This document shows, piece by piece, positions 5,070-7,227 of a stretch of DNA of 7,227 nucleotides (within the stretch, counting starts at the first letter, position 1; every line of letters begins with the position of its first letter). Under the pieces are notes generated by a model. The model was not told the DNA's origin and ran no database searches. It worked only from the letters and a program-made list of their open reading frames with translations. Source of the stretch: DATIBL01 sp035457505 (GTDB lineage Bacteria; Patescibacteriota; Minisyncoccia; Phycocordibacterales; UBA6899); the NCBI GenBank assembly GCA_035457505.1, contig DATIBL010000011.1:1-7227 (forward strand), given 5' to 3'. The position numbers and the translations under genes are program-made.

Positions 5070-5313
5070 AGGTCTGGAATACATCAACCGAGATTCTCTG
5101 GAAACGGGGAAAAGCCCAGTGCTCGATCGTCGCACACAATCCATGCTTTGCATCGGGGCGCGTCGCGGCCGTACTAAGTGCACAAAGAGTATCGCACCTT
5201 TTGGAGCGAGAAGATCGGTGATCACCGTCGAGGCTAATGCGCGGGAGGTGATGCGCTTTGTCGCGTCGGGGCTCCCCAGAAAAACCCGGATCATCGAAGG
5301 CTAAACCAGACCT
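5070..5313 (+). ncRNA. Candidate structured RNA or leader, about 245 nt, unassigned
   Basis: Between the promoter at 5033-5061 and the terminator at 5321-5346 lies a stretch whose ends pair perfectly: AGGTCTGG (5070-5077) with CCAGACCT (5306-5313). Internal hairpins include CCGAG-ATT-CTC(T)GG near 5088-5101, ATGC-TTT-GCAT near 5143-5153, CGGT-GATC-ACCG near 5216-5227 and GATGCG-CTTTGT-CGCGTC near 5250-5267. A closed domain, then a terminator, then a gene (prmC at 5377) is also the layout of a riboswitch or attenuator, so it could be a leader rather than a free RNA. I find no signature of tmRNA, SRP RNA, RNase P RNA, or common riboswitches. A GTG-started 61-codon frame (5119-5304) lies inside but has no Shine-Dalgarno sequence, no recognisable domain and mixed codon use; I do not call it a gene. 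Confidence 0.5.
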
Positions 5314-5320
5314 CCCATTC

Positions 5321-5346
5321 AAAACGCAGCACACGCTGCGTTTTTT
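5321..5346 (+). terminator. Strong intrinsic terminator upstream of prmC
   Basis: AAAACGCAGC (5321-5330) and GCTGCGTTTT (5335-5344) form a perfect 10-bp stem with loop ACAC, running into a T-tract that continues to 5346 and then CTTTT. It ends about 30 nt before the ATG of the second methyltransferase gene. Confidence 0.93.
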
Positions 5347-5364
5347 CTTTTCCCTATTCTGCGC

Positions 5365-5370
5365 TATTGT
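5365..5370 (+). promoter_or_regulatory. -10 box of prmC, predicting a leaderless mRNA
   Basis: TATTGT ends 6 nt before the ATG at 5377 and there is no Shine-Dalgarno sequence. At 17-bp spacing the -35 position (5342-5347, TTTTTC) falls in the T-tract of the terminator and is a poor match, so the call rests mainly on the -10 and on the same arrangement at other genes here. Confidence 0.35.
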
Positions 5371-5376
5371 GCCCTC

Positions 5377-6201
5377 ATGAATGCATCGAACCCGGACCAA
5401 CACGTTCGTGCAAAGGAACGCACGTGGCTTCTCGCGGAGAAATATGCCGGCCGAAAAACCCCGGAATTCTTTGCCGACCTTGAGCGCCTTGCCCAAGGTG
5501 AGCCGCTTGCATACGTGATCGGCTGGATTGATTTTCTCGGCACTCGGATCAATCTTTCGGAGCACCCTCTCATTCCCCGCCCCGAAACAGAGTGGTGGGC
5601 CGAACGAGTGATCGAAAAGCTCAAGGGCGAGCGCGGTCCGGATGCGGTGCTTCGAATACTTGATCTCTTTGCCGGATCGGGGGCGATCGGGATCGCACTT
5701 GCGCGCGCACTTCCCCATGCTGCGATCGTCTCCGCAGATATTGCTGATCGCGCGATCCGTGCGATTCGCATGAACGCAGAGCGGAACGGCTGCGCGAATC
5801 GCGTCGAGGTCGTAGAGAGCGATCTCTTCGCCTCCATTCGAGGAACATTCGACGTGATCGTCGCGAATCCGCCGTATATCGATCCAGCGCACCCCGAGAC
5901 GGTTGAAGCATCCGTCCTCGCCCATGAGCCGCATGAGGCGCTCTTCGGCGGAGAGCGCGGCCTTGCGATCATCGAGCGATTCCTCGCGGAGAGCCCCGGA
6001 TATCTTGCCGACGACGGGATCCTTGCCATGGAATTCGGCAAGGGACAGGAACATGCGATCGCCGGCCTCGCCGCAGCGCTTCCCTTTGCGACGGTCGAGA
6101 TCGCAAACGATCAGTTTGGAATCCCGCGATGGATTCTGGCAACAAAAGAGAACACCCGCGGGGAGCGGGCGTCAGGTCCAGGCGAGTCGGGAGGAATCTA
6201 G
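5377..6201 (+). CDS. prmC: Release factor glutamine methyltransferase PrmC (HemK), canonical copy
   Basis: A 274-aa protein that should N5-methylate the GGQ glutamine of peptide chain release factors, increasing termination efficiency. Motifs in order: helical N-terminus (1-40); 'GEPLAYVIGWIDFLG' (41-55); 'LIPRPETEWW' (65-74); SAM loop 'DLFAGSGAIG' (96-105); acidic residue D121 after strand 2; catalytic 'NPPY' (164-167) in 'VIVANPPYIDP'; 'HEPHEALFGGERGL' (183-196). All catalytic elements are intact. The methyltransferase fold ends near 'RWILATK' (251-257); the last 17 residues are Gly/Ser/Glu-rich and are encoded by DNA that doubles as a minus-strand terminator, so the tail is probably not functional. 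ATG 5377 lacks a Shine-Dalgarno sequence. It is paralogous to the gene at 4268-5011, with shared features such as DFLG and a Trp after RPET. Confidence 0.93.
   Translation: MNASNPDQHVRAKERTWLLAEKYAGRKTPEFFADLERLAQGEPLAYVIGWIDFLGTRINLSEHPLIPRPETEWWAERVIEKLKGERGPDAVLRILDLFAGSGAIGIALARALPHAAIVSADIADRAIRAIRMNAERNGCANRVEVVESDLFASIRGTFDVIVANPPYIDPAHPETVEASVLAHEPHEALFGGERGLAIIERFLAESPGYLADDGILAMEFGKGQEHAIAGLAAALPFATVEIANDQFGIPRWILATKENTRGERASGPGESGGI
6144..6172 (-). terminator. Minus-strand terminator lying inside the 3' end of prmC
   Basis: On the minus strand ACGCCCGC (6172-6165) pairs with GCGGGTGT (6159-6152), one G-T pair, around TCCCC, followed by TCTCTTTT and GTT. It is about 38 nt past the stop of the small basic peptide gene and overlaps codons for the C-terminal tail of PrmC. 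Confidence 0.6.
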
Positions 6202-6209
6202 AGTATGCC

Positions 6210-6287
6210 CTACCGATAGCGTGCCGGGATTTCCTTGCCCGCGCGCGCGGCCTTCTTTCGCTTAGCGACCTTGCGTTTCTTATTCAT
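6210..6287 (-). CDS. Very small basic peptide (25 aa), possibly ribosome-associated
   Basis: ATG at 6287 on the minus strand opens MNKKRKVAKRKKAARAGKEI and ends with TAG at 6212-6210 after 25 residues, 12 of them Lys or Arg and no acidic residue except one Glu. The gene is too short for ordinary gene finding but is framed by signals: a promoter (TTGCGC-16-TAGACT) with the -10 box 6 nt before the ATG, and an intrinsic terminator downstream. Such composition is seen in RNA-binding ribosomal mini-proteins (bTHX, bS22, AURKAIP1/COX24-like), but I do not see enough sequence agreement to name a family. It lies 53 nt downstream of the TrmB-type gene on the same strand and may also be read from that gene's transcript. 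Confidence 0.6.
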   Translation of the reverse strand: MNKKRKVAKRKKAARAGKEIPARYR

Positions 6288-6293
6288 GGACGG

Positions 6294-6321
6294 AGTCTAC
6301 CATAGATTTCCCGTCGCGCAA
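6294..6321 (-). promoter_or_regulatory. Promoter of the 25-aa basic peptide gene
   Basis: On the minus strand TTGCGC (6321-6316) and TAGACT (6299-6294) are 16 bp apart. The ATG at 6287 starts 6 nt after the -10 box, predicting a leaderless mRNA. The -35 hexamer is identical to that of the gene at 3093 and the -10 to that of the RNA at 5070. Confidence 0.5.
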
Positions 6322-6340
6322 CAGAGCCACCCACCCGGTA

Positions 6341-7075
6341 TCACAGACGATTAAAGAGTGACCGAAACAGTCGAACTTGAAATTTGGCGAATCGCGGATT
6401 ATCAATGACAAGTGCAATTTCTTCCTTGTAATCGACAAAAGCGACCTTGTCTCCATAAACGAGCGCCGCGATGTCGTAGACAAAGGGATCTTCTGCAGGT
6501 GGGATCATCTTCGAAAAGCATTCCATGCGCTTTTTGTGCGGACTCGCTTTGAGGGCCGCATTGGTAATAACAAATTGCTCAAGTTTCTTCGCATCCCTCT
6601 CATGACGAAAACTCTTCGGAACGAAGCGCTCGACATCGGTGCCAGGATTGCGAGAACTTGCACGATAAAATGTTCCCCCGGGGGTCATCGTGTGTGCCAG
6701 GTCGAGAAGAACTGAGCGGAGTCCCTCTTTCCCTTCATACACCTTGATCGCTGTTCGTTTCTGCTTCTTGTGATACGCACGCTGAAATACCTCGAGAGCT
6801 TCCTGAAATTGTTGCTCGCGCTCGAGAACAAGTTTTGTGAGTTTTTCCGGCTCCTCAGCAACATATTGCTTCCGCTTGCCGCTCAGGGCCTCCGACACGA
6901 GACCTTTACGAACAAGTAGAGGGAGAGCGGTATACACTGCCGGACGGTGGCACCCGCTCAGACGCACGATATCGGAAATAGACAGCGCTGGTGCTCCCAG
7001 CATTGCCTTGTATATCAAAGACTCTTGCGGGGTGAGTCCAGCCTGACTCAATATGTCGATTGCGTGTTTGTGCAT
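6341..7075 (-). CDS. TrmB-family transcriptional regulator
   Basis: A 244-aa DNA-binding protein. Residues 1-75 are a winged helix-turn-helix of the TrmB type: 'LSQAGLTPQESLIYKAMLGAP' then 'LSISDIVRLSGCHRPAVYTALPLLVRKGLV' with wing 'SGKRKQYVAEEPEKL'. A helical linker (about 78-105, rich in Glu/Gln) probably forms the dimer coiled coil. Residues 109-244 form the C-terminal effector domain with 'IKVYEGKEGLRSVLLDL', 'GGTFYRASS' and the ending 'YGDKVAFVDYKEEIALVIDNPRFAKFQVRLFRSLF', a pattern common in TrmB-like regulators annotated in archaea and CPR bacteria. The ligand is unknown. The gene has lower GC and fewer GATC sites than the rest of the window, hinting at separate origin. ATG 7075 follows a -10-like box by 6 nt without a Shine-Dalgarno sequence. 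The inverted repeat upstream suggests autoregulation. Confidence 0.88.
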   Translation of the reverse strand: MHKHAIDILSQAGLTPQESLIYKAMLGAPALSISDIVRLSGCHRPAVYTALPLLVRKGLVSEALSGKRKQYVAEEPEKLTKLVLEREQQFQEALEVFQRAYHKKQKRTAIKVYEGKEGLRSVLLDLAHTMTPGGTFYRASSRNPGTDVERFVPKSFRHERDAKKLEQFVITNAALKASPHKKRMECFSKMIPPAEDPFVYDIAALVYGDKVAFVDYKEEIALVIDNPRFAKFQVRLFRSLFNRL

Positions 7076-7081
7076 TCATGA

Positions 7082-7110
7082 AATGTACTATTTGTAGTAA
7101 AATAATACAA
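7082..7110 (-). promoter_or_regulatory. Candidate promoter of the TrmB-family gene
   Basis: On the minus strand TTGTAT (7110-7105) and TACATT (7087-7082) are 17 bp apart, and the ATG at 7075 starts 6 nt later, again a leaderless layout. TATTAT (7107-7102) is an alternative -10 that would give a leader of about 20 nt. Confidence 0.42.
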
Positions 7111-7112
7111 AT
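7086..7112. promoter_or_regulatory. Overlapping inverted repeats, candidate TrmB-type operator
   Basis: ATTTGTA (7090-7096) and TACAAAT (7106-7112) are perfect inverted repeats separated by 9 bp. A second dyad, TACTA-TTTG-TAGTA (7086-7099), overlaps the left half. Both cover the promoter of the TrmB-family gene, so binding there by its own product would repress transcription. The arrangement is seen directly; the regulator-operator pairing is inferred. Confidence 0.5.
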
Positions 7113-7227
7113 TATTTACCGCTCACTGCCCTCTGGATATTCGCGATTTCGGTCCATGTGTAAAATTTCGATACAGAATCGAACAGTGAAACGGTCTTAT
7201 AGCGTAGCAAGGGGTATATTCAACGAG
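7113..7227. other. AT-rich intergenic end of window
   Basis: No supported gene. A 6-bp inverted repeat TTCGAT-ACAGA-ATCGAA (7167-7183) is followed on the minus strand by ATTTTA, which could be a weak terminator for a gene entering from the right. The minus-strand frame open from the edge to a TGA near 7125 is too short to judge. Confidence 0.3.

Noticed and set aside
5119..5304. 61-codon frame starting GTG inside the candidate 245-nt RNA
   Set aside because: No Shine-Dalgarno sequence, no family resemblance and mixed codon use; end pairing and terminator fit RNA better. It is kept only as an alternative.
5270..5313. Resemblance of CAGAAAAACCCGGATCATCG to the 3' P4 strand of RNase P RNA
   Set aside because: The matching 5' GAAAGTCC strand and the conserved GGTAAGAGC segment are absent and the RNA is shorter than typical.
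5068..6054. Long minus-strand open frame (328 codons) opposite prmC and across the candidate RNA
   Set aside because: The plus strand encodes canonical PrmC with NPPY; the antisense product has no recognisable fold and runs through the strong terminator.
7125..7227. Minus-strand frame open from the right edge for about 34 codons
   Set aside because: Too short, AT-rich, no recognisable sequence and interrupted by a hairpin; cannot be told from chance.

Overview
The window reads as a compact, moderately GC-rich bacterial chromosome segment with the standard code (TGA is used as a stop by the lipoprotein gene and by the TrmB-type gene, so the TGA=Gly codes of Gracilibacteria/Absconditabacteria are excluded). 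Several things fit a Patescibacteria/CPR-type bacterium: short genes, short spacers, a TrmB-family regulator, a DUF4430-type secreted protein, a tRNA without encoded CCA, and several genes that appear to be leaderless. This assignment is inference. The glycine-zipper '17 kDa antigen' lipoprotein is more typical of proteobacteria, so other small-genome lineages remain possible.

Layout. 1-286 (minus): 5' part of a ribosome hibernation factor (HPF/RaiA), running off the left edge. 479-982: glycine-zipper lipoprotein with a strong terminator. 1088-1609: secreted protein of unknown function. 1683-2450: UppP, undecaprenyl-diphosphate phosphatase, preceded by a GC-only hairpin. 2507-2986 (minus) and 3093-3557 (plus): divergently transcribed single-TM anchored proteins, the second with a DUF4430-like domain. 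3632-3838: 68-aa helical protein of unknown function with its own terminator. 3839-4180: a gene-free stretch that appears to hold a roughly 169-nt structured RNA on the minus strand. 4181-4252: tRNA-Arg(CCG), followed after 15 nt by the first of two PrmC/HemK-type methyltransferase genes. 5012-5376: a second apparent structured RNA of about 245 nt with promoter, closing helix and terminator. 5377-6201: the second, canonical PrmC. 6210-6287 (minus): a 25-aa very basic peptide gene. 6341-7075 (minus): TrmB-family regulator with an inverted-repeat operator candidate in front of it. 7113-7227: AT-rich, no supported gene.

Several genes serve translation or its shutdown: the hibernation factor, the tRNA, release-factor methylation and perhaps the basic peptide. 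UppP recycles the cell-wall lipid carrier. The most interesting points are: (i) tandem PrmC paralogues in which one keeps NPPY and the other has VPPY; (ii) two unassigned RNA loci, each with promoter, self-complementary ends and terminator; (iii) a tRNA whose promoter sits so close that it may be made almost without a 5' leader, and which appears to share its transcript with the VPPY methyltransferase; (iv) a split between Shine-Dalgarno-led genes and genes whose ATG lies 6-7 nt behind a -10 box.
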